Origin: Tupaia tana
Lineage: Eukaryota > Chordata > Mammalia > Scandentia > Tupaiidae
Reading direction: 5' to 3'
Assembly: GCA_026018925.1 (NCBI GenBank)
Contig: JAKSZU010000005.1
Span: forward strand, 86,941,386-87,005,385
Length of the DNA stretch: 64,000 bases
In this document: piece after piece, positions 31,750 to 43,430 of the stretch
Position numbering within the stretch: the first letter of the stretch is position 1
How the letters are laid out: each line of letters starts with the position of its first letter
The notes under the pieces: model-generated
What the model saw: the letters and a program-made list of their open reading frames with translations, nothing else
Told to the model about the DNA's origin: nothing
Databases searched by the model: none
Position numbers and translations under genes: made by a program

Positions 31750-32010
31750 GTATTTTGTGAATCAATAAAGTATGGGAAAAAGTTTAGTATGGAATGGGGA
31801 GAGGGGAAAAGGGAAGAAAATACAAGTAAAAGTATGCTTAATTGATAAAAAAATGTGAGAAGCTATGCGCTGATAAGTCATAGAGTAATATCTCTGGCTT
31901 GACTGACATCCATAGTATTTGTGCTTGAAAAAGAAATCTACACTGTAAAGATGTGATTAAATGTAAATATACATATTAATTAAAAATAAATAAATAAATA
32001 AATAAATATG
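31750..32010 (+). mobile_element. L1 3'UTR, older subfamily (second of two)
   Basis: Starts with 'attttgtgaatcaataaagta', has 'ggggagaggggaaaagggaa', 'gtagtatttgtgcttga' -like sequence, 'gatgtgattaaatgtaaat' and an (AAAT)n tail at 31984-32010. Same orientation as its neighbour, about 60 bp away. Confidence 0.55.
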
Positions 32011-32355
32011 TTGCTACACTAATTCTTATATCAACATCCAGAGCCTCCACTGCACTGGTAATGGCATCAGATATGTGAGTTTGACTCCAAAGTCCCTATA
32101 CTCTCAAAAATATATTTCTCCCACAATTGACCCCTGTAGACAATGATCAACCTAGGTACTCTCTCTCATTTGCTAGAAAACTACTTGCACGGAACAAACA
32201 AAAATTGTATTCCTATTAGCATCTTCATAAAAGCAAGGATATATCTAACATTAATTGTTCCTACACATCAAAGCTAATGTGACTCTCTTCTGTGTTTCTT
32301 CTGGGAAAAAAGAAATCTGTCTCTAAGGTGTATAAGTAGTTGGTGCCTGATATAT
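32011..32355. other. Unassigned sequence
   Basis: No recognised element. Confidence 0.45.
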
Positions 32356-32357
32356 GA

Positions 32358-32790
32358 GGGATCTTCATAATGTCCATAAAAAATGTTGTTATAACAAAAC
32401 TATGCACGATTTGAAAATATTTTACATTGAGATAAATTCATATTGTCCCTCCTCCCCTGGAACTTTTTTTTTTTTTTTTTTTTTTTTTGAGAGAGAGGTT
32501 TTTCGCTATAGGGCGCGTGCGCTCGCCAGACAGACAGACAGAGAGAGACATAGAGACAGAAAGTGAGAAATCACTCCCCAGGGGGGATGGTCACGCCGCA
32601 ATCCCTTCTCCTCCATTCTCCTCTCAGGATCTTGGGCATGCACGCACACGCGCCCGGCGTGAGTTGTAAGCCACCGGGTCCGAGACGCGAACCGCGGTCG
32701 ACTACGTGGGAGTCCAGCGACATAGCCATTACGCTAACTGCTGGTTCCCCTCCCCTGGAACTTTTTTGAAGTCCCTGCCCTGTATACATT
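32358..32790. mobile_element. Mariner-type MITE split by a SINE
   Basis: The left end 'gggatcttcataatgtccat' (32359-32378) and, beyond the SINE, the right end 'aacttttttgaagtccctg' (32759-32777) form imperfect inverted termini. The middle 'aactatgcacgatttgaaaat' matches the mammalian mariner-derived element that begins 'gggtcttcaaaaagttcatgg'. The SINE at 32470-32748 inserted near its right end. Confidence 0.55.
32470..32748 (-). repeat. Young tRNA-derived SINE, TTCGCG subtype
   Basis: Antisense, T24 tail complement, box B GGTTCGCGTC and 'ttacaactc' in place of 'ttaaactc'. The TSD is up to 19 bp (cctcccctggaactttttt at 32451-32469 and 32749-32767), though the T end overlaps the tail. CpG-rich and little decayed. 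Confidence 0.95.
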
Positions 32791-33104
32791 TGCTTTTGAC
32801 TAAAAACCCTCCTAGTAAGGTTTGTTTCTTCCCTCAGAGGCACCCAGGGCTGCGGGAAAGGTAGCTCCCTTTCTCAAATGTGCTAAGTACTATAGAAAGT
32901 GAGTGGATCAAGAATTTACATTTTCTGAGTCTTCAATCATCACAACCTTTTTCTCTTCCAGGTGAAAAGGGAAGGTTAAAACTATTATACATGAACAAAT
33001 TCTTGAATTTGTAAGATATGAGCAATCAAGCTTCCATTTGCATGCAAAAGATTAAATGTAATTGTTTCTAATTTCCTGCAAAGGCAAACTTCAGCCGTAT
33101 TTTA
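32791..33104. other. Unassigned sequence
   Basis: No recognised element. Confidence 0.45.
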
Positions 33105-33109
33105 AAATC

Positions 33110-33400
33110 TATGGATAGTTTTTTTTTTTTTTTTTCCCCTAGCTTGAATACATTGTATACAAGTCCAGTCAAAGATAACACCATATACATTATCATCAAC
33201 AGATAACTTTCCATTTTTGTGTTTGTTAAATCTTTTTCTCCCCCCTCCATTCCCTTCCTCCCTCCCCCATTGTCCATCCCTCTCTCACTGTCTGTAGTGT
33301 CTATACTTGGAAGGAATAAAAGAAGGGAGAGCAACTCTAGATTTTATACAAACCCTTTTCTACCTGCTCTCGGCCATTTACTGGTCTGTCACTCTTTTCC
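33110..33400 (-). mobile_element. L1 3' end, antisense variant
   Basis: A T15 run, then 'agtccagtcaaagataac' and 'cattatcatcaacagataac', as in other L1 3' ends here. The downstream part 'ctccattcccttcctccc' differs from 2960-3030, so it is another L1 subfamily or more diverged. Confidence 0.6.
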
Positions 33401-34055
33401 CTGATCTTTTTTATTCCTCTTTAAAGTTTATTTTTTGCACTGAATTCTTACAACTTCTCTCACTTTTATTAATATTATTATTTTATATTCAAAACCCACA
33501 TTTGGCAAAAAGGTTTTCAGTGAATGCAAGTGAACTCACATGCTAAAAAAAGGAAGTATGTTACCAAACTGGTCAGTATCTACAGCATTGAGCATGTGAT
33601 ATTTGAGGTTAAGGGTCATGTAAAAGAGAAACTGCAGAGAATCATATAGCTAACACTTAAAGAAGCTATTCATGAAAGTTTGATCAATGTCTTTAGAGAA
33701 ATATTACCTTCGATTGATAGTCCTGAATCTATCTCCCTAGAAGCATGTCAGTGAGAGTTCCAAGGAGCTGGCTCTGGTATTGGCACGACAGAGAGCATCC
33801 TGACAGATTAGTGCATGCAGTGTGGGATGCGTCTCAGAATGTGCCCACGCTGTCTCCGTCTGGGCAGCATACCAGGTGACAATGTGTATTTGATGAGGAC
33901 ACATGGATGACTTGCTTTACCCTGACTACAGACTATCTTTCAAGGCACAGAAGGAACAAAAGAAGTACAAGTAGAAAGCTTGCTAGATATGACCACATAC
34001 AACTGTAAAATGTCTACGTGTGAAAATACAGGAAAGAAAAAAATAAGTAAAGAAA
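33401..34055. other. Unassigned sequence
   Basis: 33720-33930 is less AT-rich ('gagctggctctggtattgg', 'ctgtctccgtctgggcagc') without any family match. Confidence 0.45.
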
Positions 34056-34059
34056 TTTA

Positions 34060-34470
34060 ACTCGATGATACTGAAGTCATACAATATGGTCAATAAGCAT
34101 ATGAAGCATAGTGTACTTCAGCAGTCATCAACCAGAAGGGAATGTAATCAGAACAATGAGAGATCCTCATTGGAAGAGACAAAGAACCAAATGAAGATTA
34201 GGCACTTTTGTACATTATTACTGAAACTGGAGGAAACGCATAATAAAACACATTGGAAGGAAAGATGATCTGTCTATCTTAAACTTAAAATGTTTATTAT
34301 CTTGATGCAATATTATTATTTCTTGGAATTTATAATGAAAAGACAATGAAAATCATGTAAGAAATTATATGTATATGATTTGTATTGCAGTGTTTATCAG
34401 TAAGCATTAATAAAAATGGATAAATCTTAGAATTTATATATGTCCAATAATTCAGCCACATATTGATAGC
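34060..34470 (+). mobile_element. Old L1 ORF2 3' region, sense
   Basis: 'ggtcaataagcatatgaagc', 'cagcagtcatcaaccagaag', 'gaacaatgagagatcctca' and 'ttgtattgcagtgtttatcag' track the end of L1 ORF2, where the plus strand of a younger L1 reads 'tcatcagggaaatgcaaat'. A 67-codon frame is incidental. Confidence 0.65.
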
Positions 34471-34509
34471 ATCAATATGAAAACGGTTTAAAATCCTTAT
34501 TTTATTTAT

Positions 34510-34745
34510 TCATTTTTGAAATTTTGCTGAAGGGCATGTGTGTTCTCTGGAGTAAGAAAGAGAGGAAAAGTATCCCCAGGTGAGATTGTGATGCCATAAT
34601 CCCTTCTCCATTTCTCTTTTTTGGTATTTTTGGCACACATGTACAAGTATCCATCCAGTGTATTTTTCAAGCAGCCAGGTCCAGAACTCAAATTGTGTTG
34701 TGGGCCATGTGGGATTCAGTTGCTCTAAACACCACACCACCAGCT
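34510..34745 (-). repeat. tRNA-derived SINE, older subfamily
   Basis: Antisense copy with 'ctccatttctcttttttgg', 'gtatttttcaagcagcc' and a head with 'gggccatgtgggattcag' and 'aacaccacaccaccagctg'. Confidence 0.8.
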
Positions 34746-34789
34746 GAAACCCCCATCTTTATTCTAAAGACTATGTAAGAAATAGGAAG

Positions 34790-35050
34790 AGACCAGCAGT
34801 TAGAGTAATGCTTATGTTGCTGGACTCCCATGTAGTCGACCACAGTTTGAGGCCTGGACTCGGTGGCTTAAACTCACGCTGGGCGCGTGTGCGTGTGTGC
34901 CCAAGATCCTGAGAGGAGAATGGAGGAGAAGGGATTGCGGCGTGGCCATCCCCCCTGGGGTATGATTTCTCGTTTCTATCTCTCTGTCTCTCTCTCTCTC
35001 TTTCTGGTGAGCGCACACACCCTATAGCAAAAATCTCTCTCAAAAAAAAA
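34790..35050 (+). repeat. tRNA-derived SINE, fairly young
   Basis: Sense copy: 'gagaccagcagttagagtaatg', box B decayed to 'agtttgaggcc', CpG-rich middle 'gctgggcgcgtgtgcgtg', T-tract with (TC)n, tail 'aaaaatctctctc' plus A9. Confidence 0.92.
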
Positions 35051-35610
35051 GGAATATAATTATAAAATTGAGTACAAAAACAATTTGCAAAACAACAAGC
35101 ACCTTATAAGATCAATTATGTAATTGTAATATAAAAAATCTCAACACTGAAAATTAAAAATGGTTATAATTAGATGATGATTTTATAGTTTAACTAATTT
35201 AAAATAAAATTTATATATATAAATGTATCTAACATACAGAAAATTATATAATTAAGAGAAAATGTTTTCTAAACATAACCTTTCCAACCTCTAGATTTAC
35301 TCACCAGAGGTAATAATTTAAAACCTCTCTTCTATTTTTGTTTTTAGATACATTAATAACACTAGATAATGTTTTTACATTACTCTTTCTCTCTCTAGTA
35401 GGTGAAAAATAAGCCCACCCCCACCTACCCTTCTCTTCCCTACTAATATAGTCATATCCTGATATGATTTTTCCATGGATTAAATTACAGAAGTAAATAT
35501 GATGCTTAAGTCACATCTCTTATTATCTCAAAAGTAGAACTGATCCCTTGACTTCTCATTGATTAGTTGGGGCTGTAACTGCTGTATTCCTTTTTTTCCC
35601 TTCATACTCT
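35051..35610. other. Unassigned AT-rich sequence
   Basis: No recognised element. A short (TA)-rich stretch lies near 35208-35225. Confidence 0.5.
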
Positions 35611-35620
35611 TCTACCATTT

Positions 35621-35925
35621 TATTACTTATTTACTTGCTTTTTTTTAGAGAGAGATTTTTTTTTTGATTTTTGTTTTTTGTTTTTTTGTTTTTGCTATCA
35701 AGCGCATGCCCTAACCAGAAAGATAGAAACACAGAAAGCGAGAAATCATCCCCCGGCCTCCGGGGTGATGGTCACACTGCAATATCCTCTCCATTTTCCC
35801 CCTGGGAATTCGGGCATGCATGCACATGTACCGGTATGAATTTCAGGCCACCAGGTCAAGTACTGAAATTGTTGTCAGTTATGTGAGAGTCCAGTCCCTC
35901 AATCACTAGTCCACTGGCTGGCCTC
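35621..35925 (-). repeat. tRNA-derived SINE, diverged
   Basis: Antisense copy with an interrupted T-rich tail (35637-35694), 'ctatcaagcgcatgcc', 'gagaaatcatcccccgg', and a head ending 'atcactagtccactggctgg'. Flanking 9-mers ctaccattt lie at 35612-35620 and 35926-35934. Confidence 0.85.
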
Positions 35926-35934
35926 CTACCATTT

Positions 35935-36073
35935 ATTTCTAAAGTTACATGAACTGTTTTATAATATATTGGCACATATCAATAATTATTAACCTATTTC
36001 CTTTAGTCTATGTTTTTATTAAATAATTTTTGCAGATTTTCAATATACTATTAATTCTGATGCATATTGTGTA

Positions 36074-36135
<62 letters not shown>

Positions 36136-37330
36136 CATGCTCATGATTTTCTTCTCAGAGAACTTTGGTTTTACACTTCAATTCTCTTCCTGGAATTTTA
36201 TTTCACTGATATCTAAGTTTGAAATTGCTAGTGATTGGATCTCAGATCTTTTTACTTGATTAATTCCCAATTATTCTAAGGTATATATTCAAATAATTTT
36301 TAAAGAAAAAATGTGCCCCAAATAAATGTCCAAGTTTTGTAATGACTTTGTTCTTACTTAGATATTATTGATAATTTATCATGGTGAGAAAATGCATTTC
36401 ATTCATAAGTTAGAAGTCTTTGCCTCGTTGTTTTCTAACATACAGTTTACCCCTAAGAATTCTAAAACCAGTATGTTTTTCCTTACATTATTGATAATTT
36501 GCTTTTTCTTTGTTAATTTTCTTATAATCTTTCCTATTTTACTCACATACTGAATTTCAGAGCAACATATAAAGACATACATTTTGTGCTTGTGTGTGAC
36601 TGGCAAACATATTTCTTAAGATCTGTTCTCTTTAAGCTTTTTAGAGTTATTATCTTTTCTAATTTTCTGTCTTCTATATTTTTTGGTTGTCCATTTCTCA
36701 AATACCTTCGCCCGCAATTAGATTGCTTGGCTTCACTCAGTGTCTTTTATTCTGGCTGTACCCCCATTCTCAATTTAGTTCATATTTGGTCAATGTGGCA
36801 AATGCAGCGTCTATTCATTCCATAGCTGATCTGACATTTCTTATGAACCTCATTCTACTTCTAGTGAGAGAGGTTTCAGTTACCAATATCACAGTCTTTT
36901 AAACATAGTCTATTCATAGTGCAACTCCCCATCAGTGTGGGTTTAAATAGTTCCCTTTTTATAAATGAGTCTCTTTTAGATTTTGTTCCTTCTCTTCCTC
37001 AAAATGGCAACTGCTATCTATCAGGTGCCTTACTGTGCCCTTGTTGTGGTTAAAAGGCTCTCAGACTTGTGAATATCCTTTGGATGTGTGCTATTTCCGG
37101 CTCTGAGGGGCAGGGCTGGTCTGATTAGTGGACAAGTAACCCTTGACTTTGTACAGGTCTTGTTTGGAGTGTGACATCTACTGATAGGATCTGGGTTCTT
37201 TTCCATTTGCCTTTGATCTTAAAGTCCTCACATTTACAGAATTCTTTTCTACCTTCTGAGATCTCTAACCTTTTACTCATCTGTTCAGCACTTCCTAATT
37301 ATTTTGTGAAGTGAGTGTTTATTTCTAGAC
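35935..37330. other. Unassigned sequence with (TA)n(T)n
   Basis: Contains a 26-bp TA array followed by a T run of about 39 (36071-36135). The rest is T-rich on the plus strand and may be old antisense LINE. No block could be anchored. Frames of up to 79 codons show no family resemblance. Confidence 0.4.
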
Positions 37331-38104
37331 TGCTTGCTCACTACACAAAGGTTGGAATGTGGGTGGAGAACTGTATCCGCGTCTTAACTAATTGCTTCGC
37401 CCAAAGGTTCTCATTTTTAAAATCTATATAATCTCGCCAACACCATGGTGAGCTGGCACAGTTGTGGAAGCCAAGGCTCTTCAAAGGACCATGAAGTTCT
37501 GCCTGGGCTGGTTCAAGGAAACAAGACACTTGCTCTATGTCCTCATATTCCAGTGGACATTTGGTTACATTGTAAACCAACTGCTTACTAAAATTAGACC
37601 TAATAAGATAAAGTGACAGTAAAGTAGGTGGAGAGCTGGTCATTCTACTAGTTCTTCATTCTTCCTCTAATAATTCTTAAGGTTGGACTACACAAATCCA
37701 ATCTCATGGCTCAGCTCAATGTAAGAGTTAGGAGAGAAATCAGCATTTGAAAGAGAAAAAGCAAATCAGGAGACATTTCACAAATACTATATTTACCATT
37801 GTTTTTCCAGGTGGCCACTACTACACAACTTAATCTTCTACAGAGCTTGAAACTTTCTGAGAAATAGTCACAGGAATCAGATGGATAGAAAGAAAATGGC
37901 ATCTTTATTACTAACAGAGGTATGGGGTGAGTGTGGCTTTAAGAATATCACCACCTAAAATTGAATGCTTCACCTCAGCATTACTCCAACAGATACACCT
38001 AGTACTGACAGAACTGAACGATGGTGGCCATCTTGACCAGAGGCCAGTGCTTATTGTATGAAACTGTGGAGAAAGCAGACAACCTGAAGGCTAGGCAGTG
38101 TTTC
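37331..38104. other. Unassigned, GC-moderate sequence
   Basis: 37330-37640 is less AT-rich and holds a 100-codon minus frame (37341-37643) with no recognised protein match. No repeat identified. Confidence 0.4.
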
Positions 38105-38116
38105 AAGAAGGCTTGG

Positions 38117-38375
38117 GGACCAGCAGTTAGCATAATGGCTATGTCGCTGGACTCCTACGTAGTCGACCGCGGTTCGCGTCCCGGACCCGGTGGCGTAAAA
38201 CTCACGCCGGTCGCATGCGCGTGCGTGCCAAAGATCCCGAGAGGAGAATGAAAGAGAAGGGATTGTGGCGTGACCATCCCCCCGGGGGGTTATTTCTTGC
38301 TTTCTGACTCTATGTCTCTGTCTGTCTGGCGAGCGCATGCGCCCTATAGCAAAAACCTCTCCCCCCCAAAAAAAA
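38117..38375 (+). repeat. Young tRNA-derived SINE, TTCGCG subtype
   Basis: Sense copy with box B GGTTCGCGTCC and 'gtaaaactcacgccgg'. CpG-rich. The tail 'aacctctcccccccaaaa' has a C7 run. Flanks 'aagaaggcttgg' (38105-38116) and 'aagaaggcggcttgg' (38376-38389) are a TSD with a 3-bp difference. Confidence 0.93.
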
Positions 38376-38389
38376 AGAAGGCGGCTTGG

Positions 38390-38790
38390 GGTGGGCTGAG
38401 CCTATTAAGCAAACATGTTACACCTTTGCCTTTGGGTAGAGGAGTGAGAAGAAGCAGAGCATAGCTGAATGTTTTCTTTCTATACTTCTATTTCTTGGGT
38501 TATGCAGTGAAAATATGTTCCTTTTGCATGGAAATATGATGAATGGAAACCAAATACTCTTTAATATCTTCAGGTTTTTTTTACTTTGTCTTGTTAGACT
38601 ACACAAGTTATTCTGTGTTAGCTCTGATTGCAGCTGCTCACTTCAGTAAAGAAAAGGGGTGATTTTCCAGGATAGCTCTATTCCCAATGTCATGAGGCTA
38701 CTTTCCTAGAGCCAATGCTACTTCCATTTTGGTCTTCCTGAATGCACTACAGGAAGGAAGTTTTTGACCAGAGGTTTTGCAATGGGTGAA
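38390..38790. other. Unassigned sequence
   Basis: No recognised element or gene. Confidence 0.45.
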
Positions 38791-38794
38791 TACT

Positions 38795-38960
38795 TACTAT
38801 TGCAGACCAGAAATGTCAGCATCACTTGGGAGCTTGTTAGAAATAAAGAATTTTTTAGAAATGCAGAACTTCCCACACAGTTGAGACCAGCCTATTCTAT
38901 AGTCTAACAGGATCCCCAGGTAATTGTTATGTACATTAAAGTTAGAGAAGCACTGGGTTA
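38795..38960 (+). mobile_element. MER5-type hAT DNA transposon remnant
   Basis: 'gcagaccagaaatgtcagcatcacttggg', 'gagcttgttagaaat', 'ggatccccaggtaattgttatg' and 'aaagttagagaagcactgg' follow the MER5A/B-like consensus closely. Confidence 0.8.
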
Positions 38961-38964
38961 GAAC

Positions 38965-39585
38965 AAGTCATTAATTAAAGTAACTTAAAGGCTTTGCTGA
39001 ACTCTAAGCTGAATATTTTCCCCCAGTTTCTCAGCGCAAGTTATGCATGGCCACTATCTTTAATGTACCTCACCAGAGATTATGAAATCAAATTAAATAG
39101 AAGTGGGTGAAATAATAGAAGAGATTAAATAACCATTCCAATAACCTGATAATAACCACAATTTATCTACATTTGGATTTAAGCTCCTTTCCATTATGGA
39201 GTTCATGGGAAGAGATTACAATCTCCAAACAGAATCCCCGTTCTCAAATAGAAACACAGAATACAAAGGTATCAAGATCCATAATTCTTCTTAAAGTAAA
39301 ACGGTAAAATTAAGTTCTAAAAACTAAATTCCTTGACATCATGAACTACAGTTTCTTCCCGAAATACCCAGACAGACAGCCCCTCTGATGGCCATCGGAG
39401 GGATATCTCTTCAGTAGCTAGAGTCAGTTTCATTATCCTCTTACTCATGTCTTCTCACTCAGAAAGTGGCATTTAAGGCATATGTTCCTTTTAGCAATGT
39501 GTGGAAATTTGCACTAATTGTGGCCCTCTTCCCAGATCTTGAGATTACTTTCTTCCCTGTGCTATTGGGCATAGTACCAAAAAAG

Positions 39586-39620
<35 letters not shown>

Positions 39621-39770
39621 CTTCTCATGACCAATATATCTATACAATACTTGCAGGCTCTGGCGATCTTTCTTTGCCTTTTGAATATTCCCAGTCTTGA
39701 GTAGCACTTGTTTCTACTCTTTTTTCTGTAGTAGTGAGCTATGCCTTGTCCGTCCCCCAACCCCCTCCAC
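38965..39770. other. Unassigned sequence with A30+ run
   Basis: A run of about 33 As at 39585-39617 follows sequence I could not assign. It may be the tail of an unrecognised retrocopy. The rest is AT-moderate and unassigned. Confidence 0.45.
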
Positions 39771-40690
39771 CTCTGTACTTTAAGGAAAGCTCAGCTGACT
39801 TAGCGGTTTAATCTATCTAAACTCACTTTCCTGCACCCCATGCCCCACCCCCTAGACCACATATAAACTGAATAATTTTTCCTAGATATGACCTCTTATT
39901 TTTCCCTTTCTTTGGTGGACTCGACATTTGTTTTTTCTATAGAATTTTCTAGTTTTATAAGATCCCTTTTGGTGACATAGAACAAATGAACGAGTACTGG
40001 GTCTACAAAAATTGGTGACTATAGGAAGAAATTTGGATCCTCACATCCTTGTTACAAATCTTTCTACAAAGGGGGCATTCTCCCATCAGACCAGACATGG
40101 ATATGAATTATTTTATTTTCCATTTGACTCCTTTTCAAGGCATTTCATCTTCCCCCTACCTGTTCCCTCAGAGAACAGCAGTATTTCTCCACCTACTTGA
40201 AGTGGGTCACCTTGACACTCAGGAATCACATCAGTATTCGCATGGTTACCTTAGGACTCTTCCCTGCTCACGTTTGTCTATCTTCTCTCTAAACAGTTAA
40301 TATTTCTTTAGCAATTCAGTCTTTGTTGTCATGTGATGAATCACTTTTCAAATGAACTTTACTTAATTAAATATTTAAGGGAATATCTCTCAAATATTTT
40401 TGTCCTATTTCTGAGATGAGGTTTCCAGTCTATAAGATCTTGCCTGTTTTCTGCAGATTCTTCTTTTTTTTTTTTAATCCATTTGCTTTTTCTGATCAAC
40501 TAACGACCAAAACAGGTGTCTCTTCTTAATCACATTTTTCACTCTCTGCTTTTATATCTGTCTGGCTTAACTGCACAAAAACCTTTTTTTTTCTCTTTCA
40601 TATGTGTGTATCTTTTCCTCAAAGTCACATTTGTCACACAAAAATTCTCTCCTTCTCCATCTTTTAATTAGTTTATACTTACCTTTTCAC
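39771..40690. other. Unassigned pyrimidine-rich sequence
   Basis: C-rich stretch at about 39760-39860 and pyrimidine-rich plus strand to 40690. It could be an old LTR, but I cannot anchor it. Confidence 0.35.
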
Positions 40691-40729
40691 GTTTCACTAA
40701 TCCTCATATTGAGAGGAAAGCAAATTTCA

Positions 40730-40945
40730 AAATCCATGCAGGCCCATTTGCAGTGATGCAGGTGGTGTGATACTGGGATCATACAGGAGAACCCAGAGTA
40801 TGGATCCCAGGTAGACCTGACATGCCAGGGGCACTTGTGATTCTGACTGGCTGGGAAACTTGGGGGAGGATTGCCATGTGGCAAGGCCCTGTTGGGTGTC
40901 CTTATCTCTCTCTTCCATGAAAGGAGAAATAACGAATAAGCAAAC
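40730..40945 (+). repeat. Second tRNA-like SINE type, degraded
   Basis: 'gtgatgcaggtggtgtgatac', 'ccaggggcacttgtgattc', 'ctctctcttccatgaaagg' and an A-rich tail 'gcaaacaaaagaaag'. The layout matches 20990-21260 and 46375-46610. The head is too decayed to score the boxes. Confidence 0.5.
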
Positions 40946-42035
40946 AAAAGAAAGAAAGGTACTTATAAAAAAATCAATCTAGTCACTCCAAAATTTCCTG
41001 AGAAAACAGATTCCTAGAGACAGAATGTTCCAACTCAGGCTTTTAAAATTTCCTCCTTCAGGCTTTGTACTTGCCCTAATGTTATTGACATGTTGTTTGG
41101 CCTTAATCAAAGTTAATGTCTTGCTCTTCATATTTAATGGCCTCTCTTTTTATCATGTTTTTAAGAATAAAATCTATTGAGCTTATTTGGCTAGAACTAC
41201 AATCCAGATCTCTTGAATCTAGAACTTTTAAGATATGGAATAATTCAACTCAAATCCTATCTGAGACCAAGTGAGGTGGTCTAATTCAAGACAACGTGTA
41301 TGTAACTAAAGATTATTTTATTTTAGATATTTTATTTTTAGATATTTTATTTTAGATATTTTATTTTTAACCCTTAATGTAGTCACAGACTACATAATGA
41401 CTAAAAGATGTGGGCTATCTGAACTGGCACTACCTAGTTTAGGCCTGGTCTCTGGATTTGTCTCTCGAAATTTAGTTGCATTTGCAATTATAAATTCTAA
41501 TCTAAAGTGATTCTGAGAAGCACAAGAAAAACAGAAAAATAATCTATATTTCGATAACATAAATGCTTATCTAATGACTTTTGGCTTGGCTTAAATCAGC
41601 ATAAAATTGGTCTCAAAGCCTCCTTTTATTCAGTCTAACTCATCTGCTCAGTGAAATCTGTCCAGATTTGGTGGGGTTATATTGAGTCATAAGGGACCAT
41701 CTGAAGTCTTAGGTTAGATCAATGTCAACTGCAGAATAGCATCCCTGCTAATTAAGGCTAGTACAACCCAGATGAGTAACTCAAGGACCCATGAAAAGCA
41801 ACTTAAACCTTAACAAACAGGTAATCTCCTGTGGATAGAAAGCCATGAAAAACTAAATTCAAAATGCATTACGACCTTCATTCTCTAAGGACTTTCAGCA
41901 TCACTATTTCACAAACTCATATCTTATTTCATTTGCAAATATCAGTTCTTGTCTATTCTCAAACCGTTGGTTTAACACTAGAGAGTTAATTTAATAATCT
42001 GAAGGCCATTAGCCTTAAACTGTCTCCCTATTTTG
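40946..42035. other. Unassigned sequence with 16-bp tandem repeat
   Basis: A small tandem array at about 41314-41370 repeats a 16-bp unit (ttttagatattttatt) about 3.5 times. Otherwise no element recognised. Confidence 0.45.
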
Positions 42036-42039
42036 AGTT

Positions 42040-42372
42040 CTTACATCAATAAATTGCAACCTAATTTAGTATGTAAACAATCCAAGCCTAATTTAGAAGT
42101 ATATTTTGTAACAAACAGTGAAGTGCCAGCCAATCACAAGAAACTGAGCTTTAGCTATAGCAATGGAATGATTAGAACATGCCCAAATAAAGCAAATGCC
42201 CAGCTGTAGTCAATCAGGCAATTCTGATACTGTGCTTCTGTGTTCACCCAATAATAACTCACTGCCCACCTCTTCCGGTTCTGCCTGCTACACCATTCAA
42301 TTCATGAATTTTTATGTGCTCAAATAAATTCTGTTATATTTAATTTGTCTGAAGCTCTTCATTTAACAATAG
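42040..42372 (+). mobile_element. Probable solitary LTR (3' half)
   Basis: A 3' end typical of mammalian LTRs: C/T-rich 'cactgcccacctcttccgg', polyadenylation signal AATAAA in 'ctcaaataaattctg', then 'atttaatttgtctgaagctc' and an end at 'tttaaca'. The family and 5' border are not resolved. No viral coding region is attached. Confidence 0.45.
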
Positions 42373-43200
42373 GTTGCTGTGCTTTTATGAATATTCCAAA
42401 ACTTACCCCTTTTTACTTTTCTTAGATTTGAAACAAGACCCAACAGGGAAGTAGAAGGCAAAGTGCTTGGTGTCTCACTGATAATGCTCAATAAAGAACA
42501 TACTAAAGTTTAGTTAACATGGCAAAATGGAGTTGCTTTCTCTTTCACTCTAGAATTAGGTAGTCTTAGTCACGTGGTTTCTGTTGCCACTGGATATCTC
42601 TGCATTTCCCTTCCAGGCAAAGGCTGGACTCTAAGCTCTCTCCATGGAGCAGCAGATGATGCATGTGTCTTGCAAAGCAGCTGGGTACGGAAGGAAACCT
42701 AGGAGACATTGAGTCAACCACACTCATTTCTTTTCTTAAATGCATTAGTCAGATGTGTTTCTCCCACACATTTCTTTCCTGGGGAGTGGAGCATAAAATT
42801 ACTCCTTTCTGAGAAAGCAAGAGAAATCAAGAATAAACACCCCCTACTATATAATATAAATGTGGATGGAGGTGATGATTTCTGCACTTAGTTGATTATT
42901 TTTTTCATCTACTTTATAGCCAGTTATGTTGGAAAATAATTAAAAGGAATAAATATTGTCCTCCCCAATCCCTTCAAATATTAATTGTTCTTATTCTAGC
43001 AATTACAGTCTAAGCTATTTCACAAGCCTTCATCTCTTTAGAAAGCATGCCTGACCAGGCTTTAAAATCAATATTCCTGATAAATAGAATTTGATTGTAG
43101 TTTTAGTTAGTGCTCATTGAGTAAAGAGGCGAGTGACTTTTTAACAAGCTTATTAGATCACTGAACAATTTTATATTCATCTCAGTGAGGATGGTAAGGG
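42373..43200. other. Unassigned sequence
   Basis: No recognised element. Confidence 0.45.
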
Positions 43201-43204
43201 AACT

Positions 43205-43430
43205 ATATCTAATGAGGTCAGAGAGATACTGGTTCCAATCCCAGCTTCACTACCTGTCTCTAGACAATTGACATCTTTTTATATTTTCTCCCCACTTTTA
43301 AAAAATGAACATAAATACTTTAAAAGGATATTGTCATGATCAGATGAGAAAATATATGTAAATTGTATGGCATATTGCCTGACATTATTACTCAAATAAA
43401 GTTAACTCTCTATTAATAATTATCAGCACC
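43205..43430 (+). repeat. MIR
   Basis: 'gatactggttccaatcccagcttcactacc', 'aaaaaatgaacataaatac', 'ttaaaaggatattgtcatgat', 'atgagaaaatatatgtaaat' and 'atggcatattgcctgaca' follow MIR from near its head to its end. Confidence 0.75.

Noticed and set aside
39585-39617. Tail of a second processed pseudogene
   Set aside because: The preceding 150 bp matches no mRNA I recognise, and no TSD was found. Left as an unassigned A run.
42040-42372. Complete endogenous retrovirus
   Set aside because: Only an LTR-like 3' end was seen, with no gag, pol or env-like frame and no paired LTR nearby.
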